A stretch of DNA of 41,085 bases from Corynebacterium meitnerae (lineage in GTDB: Bacteria; Actinomycetota; Actinomycetes; Mycobacteriales; Mycobacteriaceae): contig NZ_JAKMUS010000019.1 of assembly GCF_027570075.1 (NCBI RefSeq), positions 1-41,085 of the forward strand, written 5' to 3'. The position numbers and the translations under genes were made by a program. The notes under the pieces were generated by a model. That model did no database searches. It worked only from the letters and a program-made list of their open reading frames with translations, and had not been told where the DNA came from. Positions 9,280-18,226 of this stretch are shown here, in pieces (position 1 is the stretch's first letter; every line of letters begins with the position of its first letter).

Positions 9280-10796
9280 GCAAGATCAAGGGAGCGAGCC
9301 ACAGCTTCCTCCCACCGCGCAATGAGCCGGTCCCGGTCGGGGCCGGCCATTGTGTTTTCCCAGGTCTTTTCATCGCCAAGGCTCATCGGCTCATCCAGCA
9401 GCCCGGCGCCGATGCCGGCAGCGCTCGCCGCGCCCATCACGGTGGTTTCCATGTTGTCGGGCCGCACCACGGTGGATTCCAGCACGTCGGCCTGCATTTG
9501 CATGAGAAGGTCGTTGCCGGTCATGCCGCCGTCCACGCGCAAAGCATCAATGCTTATCGACGCATCCGCTTCCATCGCCCGCACCACCTCCAACGTTTGC
9601 AGGCAGGTGGCGTCCAAGGCCGCGCGCGCGATGTGGCGGCGGTCGGTGTATCGGGTGATTCCCGTGATCACCCCGCGGGCATCCGGACGCCAACGCGGGG
9701 CGAAGAGCCCGGAGAACGCTGGCACGATGACCACGCCCGCGGCGTCCTCCACCTGGCTGGCGAGCTTCTCCGATTCGGCAGCACTACTGATGATGCCCAG
9801 CTGGTCCCGCAGCCACTGGATGAGCGAGCCACCCACCGCGACAGAACCCTCCAGCGCGTACACCGGCGGCTTCCCCGCCTTCTGGTAAGCCACGGTGGTG
9901 AGCAAACCGTGATCGGAGAACTGCGGCTTCTCACCGGTGTTGAGCAGCATGAACAGGCCGGTGCCGTAGGTCATTTTGGCGGAGCCTTCCTCCAAGCAGC
10001 CCTGCCCAAACAGTGCCGCCTGCTGGTCGCCGAGCACACCCGTGATGGGCACCTCACGCGAAGACTTCTGCCGGCGGATGGACCCAAAGTTGCCGAAGCT
10101 CGGCTTGATCTCCGGCAGGATCTGCCGCGGCACGCCGATCTCCGCGCAGAGTTCCTCATCCCAATCCAGCGTTTCCAGATCCATGAGCAGCGTACGCGAC
10201 GCATTGGTCACATCGGTGACGTGCTGCGCGCGGTCCCGGGCAAACCCGAACATCTCCGCGAACATGGACCTGCGTGGTTCCCGCGCCCCGCCCGTAAGGT
10301 TCCAGATCAGCCACGTATCAATCGTGCCGGCGAGCAGCTCGCCCTTCTCCGCACGCTCGCGGGCACCCTTCACGTTGTCCAGGATCCACGCCCACTTCGG
10401 GCCGGCCGGATACGAGTTGGCCAGAAGCCCCGTCTTCTTCAGATACCGCGTCTTATCCCCATCCGGCGCGACTTCTTCTGTGCGGGTGTCCTGCCACACG
10501 ATGGCGTTATAAATCGGTTTGCCGGTCGCCTTATCCCAGATCACCGCGGTTTCACGCTGGTTGGTCAGGCCAACGGCATCGAGGTCTTCCACGTCCAGAT
10601 CCGCATCCACCAACGCCTCCGACAACGCGCGGCGGGTGTTGCGCCAGATCTCACGCGGGTTATGTTCCACCCAGCCTTCACGCGGCATGATCTGCTCATG
10701 CTCGAATTGGGCGGTGCCCACCACCTCGCCGTCGGGGGTGGTGATGTAGCACCGGGTGGACGTTGTTCCCTGGTCAATCGCGGCGATGTACGGCAT
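9276..10796 (-). CDS. glpK: Glycerol kinase
   Basis: The 506-residue FGGY-family kinase converts glycerol and ATP to glycerol 3-phosphate in the cytosol. It starts with the phosphate-binding DQGTTSTRC (residues 8-16) and has the glycerol-binding [11 protein letters not shown] and the signature region [17 protein letters not shown] near residue 370, all at normal family length. It is the last gene of the run serS - acyltransferase - acyltransferase - HAD - glpK, starting 15 bases after the HAD stop. Glycerol 3-phosphate is the substrate of glycerolipid acyltransferases, which fits the two upstream PlsC-type genes. There is no obvious Shine-Dalgarno, so translation may depend on coupling. Confidence 0.96.
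   Translation of the reverse strand: MPYIAAIDQGTTSTRCYITTPDGEVVGTAQFEHEQIMPREGWVEHNPREIWRNTRRALSEALVDADLDVEDLDAVGLTNQRETAVIWDKATGKPIYNAIVWQDTRTEEVAPDGDKTRYLKKTGLLANSYPAGPKWAWILDNVKGARERAEKGELLAGTIDTWLIWNLTGGAREPRRSMFAEMFGFARDRAQHVTDVTNASRTLLMDLETLDWDEELCAEIGVPRQILPEIKPSFGNFGSIRRQKSSREVPITGVLGDQQAALFGQGCLEEGSAKMTYGTGLFMLLNTGEKPQFSDHGLLTTVAYQKAGKPPVYALEGSVAVGGSLIQWLRDQLGIISSAAESEKLASQVEDAAGVVIVPAFSGLFAPRWRPDARGVITGITRYTDRRHIARAALDATCLQTLEVVRAMEADASISIDALRVDGGMTGNDLLMQMQADVLESTVVRPDNMETTVMGAASAAGIGAGLLDEPMSLGDEKTWENTMAGPDRDRLIARWEEAVARSLDLA
9552..9562 (-). repeat. Iterated 11-mer CGTCGATAAGC, copy 3 of 10
   Basis: Exact match inside glpK on the coding strand. Here the frame differs from the other gene-internal copies and forces Ser-Ile-Ser with the rare codon ATA for Ile, a sign that the DNA motif rather than the peptide may be kept. 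Confidence 0.8.
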
Positions 10797-10811
10797 GGAG
10801 GTTATTAAACC

Positions 10812-11663
10812 CTAGAACCACTGCTCAAGGACACGCGCTACACCGAAATCATCATTCGTCGTGGTCACAACATCAGCGGCGTCCTGCACGAGTGGCTCCG
10901 CATTGCCCATCGCCACACCGAGCCCAGCCCACGCCAGCATCTCCACATCATTCGGCATATCACCAAAAGCAAGGACGCGTTCCCGCTCAATGCCATGACG
11001 CGTAGCGACGATGGACACCCCCGCCGCCTTATTCACCCCCGGGGCACTGAATTCCAACAGACCCTCGTTCATGGAGTAGGTCACGTGGGCTTCTTCGGGG
11101 TCGATGAGGGGCGCCACCACGTCGAAAAGCTCCTGCGAACTCATCTCCGGATGCCGCACGAGAATCTTCGCCGCCGGCACTGACGTCAACTCCGCAACGT
11201 CCACCTGGCCGTAGCCAATATCCCACAAATCTGGGCTGTAACCAGGGGTGATAAGGAAGCACTCTTCCTCCGGATCAAACGCCGAACTGCCCACGCGCTC
11301 CACGCCGAAACCGTAGGTCCCATATCCCGCGAGGGCATCTTGGGCGATCTCCGCGATCCGCCACAACGTCTCCGGCTCCAGCTCGTGGCGCACCACCACT
11401 TCATCCCGCGATGGGTCATACACCACCGCGCCATTGGCGCAGATGCAGTCCGGGATGAAGGGCAGCTGATCCAGCACCGGTGCCAACCAGCGGTGCGGGC
11501 GCCCCGTAGCCAGGGCGATCTTCGTGCCCATGCGCGCCGCCCGCGAAATCGTGTCACGCAACCGCGGGCTCACCCGCCCATTGCTGTCCAACAACGTGCC
11601 ATCAATATCGCTCACAATCAGCTTCGGTGGCTTCGGGCTTGATACTGGTGACGCCGGTGACAC
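10812..11663 (-). CDS. Cof-type HAD-IIB hydrolase
   Basis: The 283-residue protein has all HAD motifs: DIDGT at residues 19-23 (nucleophile D19, acid D21), ATGRP near 52, a lysine in GVNKAAGV near 210, and GDMPNDVEML near 233. Its size and C2-type cap fit the Cof/YidA sugar-phosphate phosphatases. The substrate cannot be told from sequence. Its position between an acyltransferase and glpK suggests a glycerol- or polyol-phosphate role, but that is only context. The start used is GTG 11663; a slightly later start is possible because the first 13 residues are Pro/Ser-rich and not part of the fold. Confidence 0.9.
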   Translation of the reverse strand: MSPASPVSSPKPPKLIVSDIDGTLLDSNGRVSPRLRDTISRAARMGTKIALATGRPHRWLAPVLDQLPFIPDCICANGAVVYDPSRDEVVVRHELEPETLWRIAEIAQDALAGYGTYGFGVERVGSSAFDPEEECFLITPGYSPDLWDIGYGQVDVAELTSVPAAKILVRHPEMSSQELFDVVAPLIDPEEAHVTYSMNEGLLEFSAPGVNKAAGVSIVATRHGIERERVLAFGDMPNDVEMLAWAGLGVAMGNAEPLVQDAADVVTTTNDDFGVARVLEQWF

Positions 11664-11674
11664 AGTGAATCGAC

Positions 11675-12529
11675 CTACCTTTTCTTCCGCTCCGCTTTCC
11701 TCGCAGCACGCTCGGCCTTTTCTTGCTGGTCAAGAGCTTTCGCTTCTTCCACCGTGGGTGCCGAGCCACCCATCGATGCTGGCATCCAGTCTAGGCCGTC
11801 CGGGAAGGGACCGAAGCGGTTGTTGTATTCTTCCCTCGCTTCGTCGAGAAGCACCTGCATCGCCGCTTTGAGCCGCGCCGTCACTTCTTCGGGCGTGCCT
11901 TCCGTGGACACCGCCGGCCCAATATTCGTGATGATTGGGTAGCCCGTGCGGCCCATCTCTTTCTTCTCACGCTTCGCCCAAATGCGCTGCGTACCCCACG
12001 TTGCGCACGGAATGAGCATGGCGCCGGAGCCCTGCGCGATGCGCGCCGCACCCGTCTTGAACTCCTCCAGCTCCATCGACCGCGCCAGAGTGCCTTCCGG
12101 GAAAATCCCCACGACCTCATCACTGCCTGTCAGCCGCGCGATCGCCTCATCGACGCTGCCGGACCCCTTCGAGCGATCCACCTCAATGTGCCGCACACCG
12201 CGGGACACCGGGCCGACCAACGGGTGCTCGAACAGCTCCTTCTTAGCCATATACCGCGTTGGGCGGCGCCCCCGCAGCAGGCCCGGCAGCGCACCGGACA
12301 CAAAGTCGTAGTACCCAATGTGGTTGCCTGCCACCAGCACCGGACCATCCGTGGGCATGTTCTCCAGCCCGTTGACATAGAACTTCAGGCCCTGGAGGCG
12401 CAGGAGCGGCACCACCGCACTCAATACCGCGCGGTACCAGCGTTCCTTCTTCCAACCCGGCTGAACGGGTACCGGGGGAACATCGTCAGGGATGAAGAAG
12501 ACGCCTTTATCAACGCGATACTTCGTCAT
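11675..12529 (-). CDS. 1-acyl-sn-glycerol-3-phosphate acyltransferase (PlsC family), paralogue A
   Basis: This 284-residue member of the glycerolipid acyltransferase family has block I NHIGYYD (HX4D, near residue 85), block II around YMAKKELFEHPLVG, block III FPEGT (near 155) and a late proline-containing block IV. It should transfer an acyl chain to lysophosphatidate or a related acceptor at the inner membrane. The C-terminus is a charged Lys/Arg/Glu-rich tail. The start is ATG 12529, two bases after the stop of the upstream paralogue. A longer reading frame to 12646 is rejected because it would overlap that gene. It is a tandem duplicate of the next entry. Confidence 0.9.
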   Translation of the reverse strand: MTKYRVDKGVFFIPDDVPPVPVQPGWKKERWYRAVLSAVVPLLRLQGLKFYVNGLENMPTDGPVLVAGNHIGYYDFVSGALPGLLRGRRPTRYMAKKELFEHPLVGPVSRGVRHIEVDRSKGSGSVDEAIARLTGSDEVVGIFPEGTLARSMELEEFKTGAARIAQGSGAMLIPCATWGTQRIWAKREKKEMGRTGYPIITNIGPAVSTEGTPEEVTARLKAAMQVLLDEAREEYNNRFGPFPDGLDWMPASMGGSAPTVEEAKALDQQEKAERAARKAERKKR

Positions 12530-12531
12530 GC

Positions 12532-13395
12532 CTAGCCCTGCTTCTTCGCCTGCTTCTTGGCCAGCTTGGCTGCGCGTTCCTTCTCCTGCATCGCCGTGGC
12601 TTCCTCCAGAGTCGGAGCTCCACCGCCAAGAGATGCCGGCATCCACTTCAGCCCCGGTTCAAACGGACCGAAGCGGCGTTCATACTCCTCGCGGTTGAAT
12701 TCCAGCAGCTCCTGCATCGCCGCCTTCACCCGGCGCGTGTCCTCCTCCGGGTCACCCGTGGTGATCACGGGCTCGCCATAGCTGAGCACCACCGGGGTGT
12801 TGGAACGGCCAAGGTTCTTGTCCATCCCCTTCGTCCAGATCCGCTGCGAACCCCAGATCACGGTGGGGATCATGGGCACGCCAGCCTCATGAGCGATGCG
12901 GGCCGCACCGGTTTTGAATTCCGCCAGTTCGAAGGAGCGGGAGATCGTGGACTCCGGGAAGATACCCACCAGGCCACCGCTGCTCAGCCACTTCGTGGCC
13001 TCCTTAATGGAGGCCGCACCAGCCGCGCGGTCCACCGGCACGTGCTTCATGCCGCGCATGAGCGAGCCCACAACCTTGGTGTCAAAGACCTCTTTCTTCG
13101 CCATAAACCGCACCAGGCGCTTACCGCGCAGGTGGGCACCAATACCGGCAATGATGAAGTCGTAGTAGCCGGTGTGATTGATCACGAAGAGGGCGCCATC
13201 CCGCTCCGGGATGTTCTCCGCCCCATGAACGTAGAAACGCAGCCCCTGCGCGCGCATGATGCGCTTGAACCCGCCAATGATGGATTGGTAGAAGCGTTCC
13301 TTCGACTCCACCGGATGCGGCGCCGGCTCCACAAAATCCGCCGGCACCTCGAACAATGGCCCAATCCAGCGCTTCGGCTCGTTGCCACTCGCCAT
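12532..13395 (-). CDS. 1-acyl-sn-glycerol-3-phosphate acyltransferase (PlsC family), paralogue B
   Basis: The 287-residue paralogue of the downstream gene has HX4D as NHTGYYD, an equivalent block II (FMAKKEVFDTKVVG) and block III as FPEST instead of FPEGT. The Gly-to-Ser change in block III is unusual and could alter acceptor binding. The start at ATG 13395 is chosen over 13413 because AAAGGGG lies eight bases upstream. It follows serS by 24 bases and is coupled to paralogue A, so both are probably made together. Which acceptor or chain each prefers (mycobacterial-type lipids or phosphatidate) cannot be told from sequence. Confidence 0.9.
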   Translation of the reverse strand: MASGNEPKRWIGPLFEVPADFVEPAPHPVESKERFYQSIIGGFKRIMRAQGLRFYVHGAENIPERDGALFVINHTGYYDFIIAGIGAHLRGKRLVRFMAKKEVFDTKVVGSLMRGMKHVPVDRAAGAASIKEATKWLSSGGLVGIFPESTISRSFELAEFKTGAARIAHEAGVPMIPTVIWGSQRIWTKGMDKNLGRSNTPVVLSYGEPVITTGDPEEDTRRVKAAMQELLEFNREEYERRFGPFEPGLKWMPASLGGGAPTLEEATAMQEKERAAKLAKKQAKKQG

Positions 13396-13419
13396 GGTGG
13401 GGACCCCTTTCACAAAACG

Positions 13420-14676
13420 TTAGCTCTTGGAAAGGATATCTTTCCCAACCCACGGGCGCAGCGCTTCCGGCACAACAACTGAACCGTCCGCTTGCTGGTT
13501 GTTCTCCAGGATGGCCACGAGCCAACGCGTGGTAGCAAGGGTGCCGTTGAGGGTGGCAGCGATCTGCGTCTTGCCGTCCTCATCGCGGTAGCGGGTGGCC
13601 AGGCGGCGGCCCTGGAAGGTCGTGCAGTTCGACGTCGACGTCAGCTCACGGTACGTCCCCTGCGACGGCACCCATGCCTCCGTATCAAACTTGCGGGCAG
13701 CCGAGGAGCCAAGGTCGCCCGCGGCGACGTCGATAATGCGATACGGCACTTCCACCGCGGCGAGCATCTCACGCTCAAGGCCCAGCAGCTTCTGGTGCAT
13801 TTCCTCTGCATCTTCCGGCTTGCAGTAAACAAACATCTCGAGTTTGTCGAACTGGTGGACGCGCAAAATCCCCTTCGTGTCCTTGCCGTAGGAGCCTGCT
13901 TCTCTGCGGAAGCAGCTCGACCATCCCGCATACAACAACGGCCCATCGGAGAGATCAATGATCTCATCCTTGTGGTAGCCGGCCAGAGCCACCTCAGACG
14001 TACCCACCAGGTACATCTCATCGCGCTCGAGGTAGTAAATCTCCTCATCATGCGCGTCCAAAAAGCCCGTGCCCTGCATGATCTCCGGGCGGACAAGCAC
14101 CGGCGGGACCATGACCTTGAACCCAGCCTCACGCGCCTTCTGCGCCGCCAACATCAACATGCCCAGCTGCAGCCACGCGCCGTCACCCACCAGGTAGTAG
14201 AAGCGGGCGCCGCCGACTTTGGTGCCCCTCTTGACGTCGATAAGCCCCAGCTCCTCGCCGAGATCCAAGTGATCCTTGACCTCGAAATCGAACTCCGGGA
14301 CCTCCCCCACGTGCTCCAGCACGATGAAATCTTCCTCGCCGCCCGCGGGCGCACCCGCGATGACATTAGAGATCGAGTACTGCAGCTGCGTCACGCGCTC
14401 CTCAGCCTCAGACTGCGCGGCCTCCGCCTCCTTCACCTTTGCCTTCAGCTCATTCGAACCCTCCAGCAAAGCCGGGCGGTCCTCCGGGGCAGCCTGGCCA
14501 ATCTTCTTGCCAAAAGCCTTCTGCTCCCCTCGCAACTCATCGGCCTTAGCAATCGCCGCGCGCCGCTCCTCATCAGCCGTGAGCAGCGCATCTACTAACG
14601 ACGGATCCTCACCCCGCGCCTCCTGCGAGGCACGAACAACATCCGGATTTTCACGCAGAAACTTCAGATCAATCAC
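13420..14676 (-). CDS. serS: Seryl-tRNA synthetase
   Basis: The 418-residue class II synthetase charges tRNA-Ser (and tRNA-Sec if present). The N-terminal 100 residues form the charged antiparallel coiled-coil arm. The catalytic core carries motif 2, [22 protein letters not shown], around residue 270 (quoted here beyond its key FRREAG), and motif 3, [17 protein letters not shown], near 385. The start is GTG 14676, giving [12 protein letters not shown], the normal SerRS N-terminus. The longer frame to 14763 codes for a Cys-rich non-family extension. A TAGGGT box eight bases upstream and no Shine-Dalgarno indicate leaderless translation from GTG. It heads a five-gene minus-strand operon ending in glpK. 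Confidence 0.96.
   Translation of the reverse strand: MIDLKFLRENPDVVRASQEARGEDPSLVDALLTADEERRAAIAKADELRGEQKAFGKKIGQAAPEDRPALLEGSNELKAKVKEAEAAQSEAEERVTQLQYSISNVIAGAPAGGEEDFIVLEHVGEVPEFDFEVKDHLDLGEELGLIDVKRGTKVGGARFYYLVGDGAWLQLGMLMLAAQKAREAGFKVMVPPVLVRPEIMQGTGFLDAHDEEIYYLERDEMYLVGTSEVALAGYHKDEIIDLSDGPLLYAGWSSCFRREAGSYGKDTKGILRVHQFDKLEMFVYCKPEDAEEMHQKLLGLEREMLAAVEVPYRIIDVAAGDLGSSAARKFDTEAWVPSQGTYRELTSTSNCTTFQGRRLATRYRDEDGKTQIAATLNGTLATTRWLVAILENNQQADGSVVVPEALRPWVGKDILSKS
14235..14245 (+). repeat. Iterated 11-mer CGTCGATAAGC, copy 4 of 10
   Basis: Exact match inside serS, coding Leu-Ile-Asp on the coding strand. Confidence 0.8.
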
Positions 14677-14684
14677 AAGCCCCA

Positions 14685-14690
14685 ACCCTA
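14685..14690 (-). promoter_or_regulatory. -10 box TAGGGT of serS (leaderless)
   Basis: TAGGGT on the minus strand is followed by eight bases and the GTG start of serS. The nearest divergent start is only 45 bases away. Confidence 0.55.
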
Positions 14691-14720
14691 CCCGTTGGAC
14701 TGACCCCGCGAGCTGCAGGC

Positions 14721-15812
14721 ATGATGGTGAACATGAACAACGGCACAACGGCATCCCGCACACCCCTGCGCACCCTGCTCATCGCTGGGCTCGCCGGAGC
14801 AGTGGGGATGGGCACCTACGCCGGAACAACCGGGCTCAGTCTGGCATCCCAGCCGGGTGGCACCGAGTCTGAGGCCTCTGTGGAGGCCGACGCCAACGGT
14901 GTCGTGCCGTTCACCGCCGCTGACAAAGGCACCTGCCTCACCTGGAACATGGACGACAACGGGGTGATCAGCGACTTCCAGGAGACCGACTGCAACAACG
15001 AACACCGCTTCGAAGTCTCCTCCCGCGAAGACCTGAACACCTACCCCACCTCCGAATTCGGCCCCGACGCCCCACCACCAAACCAGACCCGCCAGGCCCA
15101 ACTGCGCGAAGAGCTCTGCCAAACTGCCTCCATCCGCTACCTCGGCGGACGCTACGACCCCTCCGGCCGCTACTCCATCGCGCCCATCTTGCCGCCTACC
15201 GACGCCTGGGAGAACGGCGACCGCACCATGCTCTGCGGCCTGCAGGAAACCAACGCCGAAGGCGTACCCATCCTCACCACCGGCAAGGCCGCCGAACGCG
15301 ACCAAGCCCGCATCTACGAAACCGGCTCCTGCCAGATCACGGACCAGGCCAACAACCTGACCACCGTTGACTGCACCGAGCCCCACCACATCGAGGTCAC
15401 CGGCAAGGTCGACCTCGCCCCCGTCTTCGCCGACCACACCCCGTCTGTTGACGAACAGAACAAGTACCTCGGCGACGTCTGCGCCAAGGCCGCCGAAGAC
15501 TACGTGGGCAGCGAAGAAAACCTGTACCAAACCACCCTGCAGATCTACTGGGGCACCTCCCCCACCCGCGCCTGGGATGGCGGCAGCCGCACCGTCAACT
15601 GCGGTCTGATGTTTGCCAAGGACAACCGCTTTGCCACCCTGACCGGCTCCGCCAAGAACGGCCGCGAAGCCCTCACCGTCGACGGCGCCGTGCCGGAAGC
15701 TCCGCCGGAGCGCCGCCCGCTGCGCTCTGAGCAGGGCGGGGCTGATGATGCCGGAGCTGCTGGTGCTGAGGGCCCCGTCCCCGTTGCTCCGCAGCCCTAC
15801 AACGAGCCCTAA
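14721..15812 (+). CDS. Septum-formation-family secreted/anchored protein
   Basis: The 363-residue protein has an N-terminal hydrophobic segment (about residues 18-44, [17 protein letters not shown]) acting as signal or anchor. It then has two similar Cys-containing extracytoplasmic repeats. The first runs from GTCLTW to [11 protein letters not shown] and the second from GSCQITD to [13 protein letters not shown], the pattern of the Septum_form (PF13845) family. The C-terminus is Ala/Gly/Pro-rich and disordered. A role in the division septum is implied only by the family name. ATG 14721 is used, but ATGs at 14724 and 14733 are also possible; I see no clear Shine-Dalgarno or -10 box. It is followed two bases later by a zincin gene, so they form a pair. 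Confidence 0.75.
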   Translation: MMVNMNNGTTASRTPLRTLLIAGLAGAVGMGTYAGTTGLSLASQPGGTESEASVEADANGVVPFTAADKGTCLTWNMDDNGVISDFQETDCNNEHRFEVSSREDLNTYPTSEFGPDAPPPNQTRQAQLREELCQTASIRYLGGRYDPSGRYSIAPILPPTDAWENGDRTMLCGLQETNAEGVPILTTGKAAERDQARIYETGSCQITDQANNLTTVDCTEPHHIEVTGKVDLAPVFADHTPSVDEQNKYLGDVCAKAAEDYVGSEENLYQTTLQIYWGTSPTRAWDGGSRTVNCGLMFAKDNRFATLTGSAKNGREALTVDGAVPEAPPERRPLRSEQGGADDAGAAGAEGPVPVAPQPYNEP

Positions 15813-15814
15813 CC

Positions 15815-16162
15815 ATGGACCCCATCAGCGACGAAGAGTTCGAGTCCCTCATCAACGACGCCCTCGACCTCATCCCCGAACCCTTCGCCCAGGCCATGAC
15901 CAACATGGTCATCCTCGCCCGCCCATACAACGAGGAGGACCCCACCATGCTCGGCCTCTTCGAGGGAGTCCCCCTCACCGAGCAGCAAGCCAACCACGCC
16001 GGCTACCTGCCCGACGCGGTGTTCATTTACAAAGACGCGCTCGAGGCCATCTGCTCAGACATCGAGGAACTCCGCCACGAGGTCAAAGTCACCGTCTTCC
16101 ACGAGGTAGGGCACTACTTCGGACTGGAAGAGGAGGAGTTGCATGAGTTGGGGTGGGGGTAG
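15815..16162 (+). CDS. Small zincin-like metallopeptidase (PF06262 type)
   Basis: The 115-residue protein ends with a gluzincin-like signature, HEVGHYFG (about residues 94-101), followed by an acidic EEEELHELGWG tail, as in the small actinobacterial Zincin_1 proteins. The two His and the Glu would bind zinc and catalyse peptide cleavage. There is no signal peptide, so it is probably cytosolic. Its ATG lies two bases after the stop of the septum-formation gene, without its own Shine-Dalgarno, implying translational coupling. The substrate is unknown. Confidence 0.88.
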   Translation: MDPISDEEFESLINDALDLIPEPFAQAMTNMVILARPYNEEDPTMLGLFEGVPLTEQQANHAGYLPDAVFIYKDALEAICSDIEELRHEVKVTVFHEVGHYFGLEEEELHELGWG

Positions 16163-16179
16163 TCCAGGCGAGTGGGGCG

Positions 16180-16281
16180 CTGTGTAAAAAATTACATGCC
16201 CCTCGCACGGCGTTTTTAAACCCGCAGGTCAGGGATTTCTGCCAGCCGATAGTTACCGGTGCAATGTAAAATTTTACACAG
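16180..16281. mobile_element. MITE-like repeat, copy 1 (102 bp)
   Basis: Ends are 18-base imperfect terminal inverted repeats (CTGTGTAAAA-NNNN-ACAT, two mismatches). The right end contains the perfect palindrome TGTAAAATTTTACA; the left end has TGTAA-AAAA-TTACA. Both copies are preceded by GGGGCG. About 93 percent identical to 17397-17497, in the same orientation. No coding capacity. Confidence 0.7.
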
Positions 16282-16332
16282 AATCCGCGCTCAGAGGGAA
16301 CCAAACCCCATCCCGCGGCAGTCTAAAACTAT

Positions 16333-17337
16333 GTGAACACTTCACCTTTCAATCCGCCGCAACCGCCACGCAACGGGATGAGTGTGGACGGGAAAATGCC
16401 CGGCGGCCTGCACACAAACGGCCTGGGACTGCCCGTGAACGGCACATTCACCATGCCCAGCGGCTTCGCGCGCCCACCAGAACTTGCCCACCAACATTCC
16501 TTCGACCACCCGCGCCGCATCACCTATCGCGCGCCGGCGACCACCCGTGCCGTCGCGATGTGGCTCGAGCACCCACACCTAACCATCTGCGGCCTCAGCG
16601 CGCTCGCACTCTTTGGCCTGCCATTTTTCGCCGACAGCAACGACACCACCCTGCGCGGCATGACGCGTCGAAAGCAGCTGGCCACCCAATTCACCCCGCT
16701 CATCCTGCGCCGTCCCGCCGACACCACCTGGACTGTCCGCGCCTGCGGGTACGTCATCCCGATCTCCCCGCCCGAACTCGCCGTCGCCGAAACCCTCCAG
16801 CTCATCCGCCACGGCACCTACTCATGGCAGGTCTATCCCGTCGATGGGTACGATCCCACGGACATCAGGGCCATTCAGCTTATCGACGCCTCCCTCCGCC
16901 ACCTCTCCCTCCCCCTCACCCCCATCCTCACCGCCGGCCGGGGAATGGTGAACCAGCGGTGGCTAAAGAAGGTGAGCGGCCTCTCTTCCGCGCTTGCTGA
17001 CTCCCCCAAAGAAACCGAAATGCGCCTCCTCATCCTGGCCCTGTGCCGCGAGCTTGGCCTGGAGCTGGGTGTGGATCTGGTTGAACAACATGCCCTGATG
17101 GGTGGCGACAAGATCATCACCGTGTTTGACCTGGCCATTCCCGGCCTACGCATCGGCATCATGTACGACGGTGAACACCACCTCACCCGCCAACAACGCG
17201 ACCGGGATAGCCGCATCAACATCGAGTGCGCCAAGCAGGACTGGGCCGTCATCCGCGTCACCGCCGGCACCCTCCACTCCCTGCCGGACACGCTCCGGCA
17301 ATTGGTCTTGGCCCGGCGCGGCTTCCTCCAGGGGTAG
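16333..17337 (+). CDS. AbiEi-like domain fused to a Vsr/DUF559-type nuclease domain
   Basis: The 334-residue protein (GTG 16333; a start at ATG 16378 is possible) has a disordered Pro/Gly-rich N-terminus. A domain resembling AbiEi-type type IV antitoxin-like proteins spans about 60-165 (LTICGLSALALFGLPFF, then a PPELAVAETL segment). The C-terminal domain spans about 220-330 and reads as a PD-(D/E)XK nuclease of the DUF559/Vsr type: Glu in SPKETEMRLL, Asp in TVFDLAIPG, YDGEHH, Q and D in RQQRDRDSRIN, then WAVIRVT. Such proteins are widespread in actinobacteria without a proven function. It stands alone between two MITE-like repeats and has no partner toxin gene. A mobile or defence-related role is possible. 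Confidence 0.72.
   Translation: MNTSPFNPPQPPRNGMSVDGKMPGGLHTNGLGLPVNGTFTMPSGFARPPELAHQHSFDHPRRITYRAPATTRAVAMWLEHPHLTICGLSALALFGLPFFADSNDTTLRGMTRRKQLATQFTPLILRRPADTTWTVRACGYVIPISPPELAVAETLQLIRHGTYSWQVYPVDGYDPTDIRAIQLIDASLRHLSLPLTPILTAGRGMVNQRWLKKVSGLSSALADSPKETEMRLLILALCRELGLELGVDLVEQHALMGGDKIITVFDLAIPGLRIGIMYDGEHHLTRQQRDRDSRINIECAKQDWAVIRVTAGTLHSLPDTLRQLVLARRGFLQG
16878..16888 (-). repeat. Iterated 11-mer CGTCGATAAGC, copy 5 of 10
   Basis: Exact match inside the nuclease gene, coding Leu-Ile-Asp. Its presence suggests this gene has resided long enough in, or shares the sequence habits of, the chromosome. Confidence 0.8.
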
Positions 17338-17396
17338 GTCTGAATGGGATCGAGCCGCCAGTTTTAGGCCCTCCCCCGGCGCTTTATGTCGGGGCG

Positions 17397-17497
17397 CTGT
17401 GTAAAAAATTACATGCCCCTCGCGCGGCGTTTTTAAACCGCAGGTCACAGATTTCTGCCCGGCGATAGTTACCGGGGCAATGTAAAATTTTACACAG
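17397..17497. mobile_element. MITE-like repeat, copy 2 (101 bp)
   Basis: Direct repeat of 16180-16281 with six substitutions and a one-base gap. The terminal inverted repeats and the flanking GGGGCG are kept. It lies in the intergenic space between the nuclease gene and the phosphatase gene. Confidence 0.7.
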
Positions 17498-17558
17498 CGA
17501 CCCGCAGGGAAGGACCCGGGAGAGGACCCAAGCGAGGGCCGGTGGAGGGCCCCGGAGG

Positions 17559-18224
17559 TCAGCCGCGCAAACCCGCCAAGTCGTAGGCACCCCACCGCAC
17601 GACCTCCCAGTCACCGAAGGTGGCGGCGGGGTCGTCACCAGGGTTGAGCACGACGTATTCGCAGTTGGGGAGGTAGGACTGCTCGGCAAACACGGGGTCG
17701 ACCTGGCAGGCATTGGCGGTAAAAGCCCTGATGGCGCCGCCGTGGGAAACCACGACGGTGGAACCGGTGGAACCGTTGGAGCCGGCAGAGCCGACAGGGC
17801 CGAGGGCAGGGTCAAGCGCTGATAGAACCCCGGCGCGGTAGCGGGTGAGGAAGGTCTCTAGGGAGTCGCCGTCCTCAACGGTGGCGGCGGGGTCACGGCG
17901 GTAAAAGCCACGGAAGGCGTTGAGGTAGGCCTCGTGGGCTGCCCAGGAGTTGTGCATCTCCCACCGGCCGGCGTGAATTTCTTGGAGGCCGGGGAGGGCG
18001 GGGATGTCGCTGACCAGGGAAGAAAAAGCGATGGCGGCGGTCTGCCGGGCACGGAGAGCCTCAGAAGAGAAGACGCGTTCCACCTGGTAGGAGGCAGAAA
18101 TGGCTTGGCCGGCGGCGACAGCTTGTTCCTCGCCAAGCTGGGTCAGCGGCGCACCGGGCACGAGGGTGTCCAGCTTGCGGTCGACGTTGGAGGTGGTTTG
18201 GCCGTGTCGTAAAAGAATCAGCAT
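17559..18224 (-). CDS. Histidine phosphatase family protein (phosphoglycerate-mutase-like)
   Basis: The 221-residue cytosolic enzyme has the phosphohistidine motif LLRHGQTTSN (His7), the second-half acid region QEIHAGRWE and a late SHGGAI with the second catalytic His. The sequence is of the general phosphatase rather than true glycolytic mutase type. A low-complexity Gly/Ser/Thr insertion (GPVGSAGSNGSTGST) lies before the last motif. It starts two bases after the pheA stop and is cotranscribed with it. Its substrate is unknown; a link to aromatic amino-acid or trehalose/lipid metabolism is not shown. Confidence 0.9.
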   Translation of the reverse strand: MLILLRHGQTTSNVDRKLDTLVPGAPLTQLGEEQAVAAGQAISASYQVERVFSSEALRARQTAAIAFSSLVSDIPALPGLQEIHAGRWEMHNSWAAHEAYLNAFRGFYRRDPAATVEDGDSLETFLTRYRAGVLSALDPALGPVGSAGSNGSTGSTVVVSHGGAIRAFTANACQVDPVFAEQSYLPNCEYVVLNPGDDPAATFGDWEVVRWGAYDLAGLRG

Positions 18225-18226
18225 AA

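Noticed and set aside
10797..10811. Short palindrome GGTTTAATAACC between HAD and glpK as an operator
   Set aside because: It has only four-base arms inside an operon gap, so it may be chance.
18163..18224. Calling the phosphatase a glycolytic phosphoglycerate mutase
   Set aside because: The protein lacks the typical length and motifs of GpmA and is linked to pheA; only the histidine-phosphatase fold is supported.
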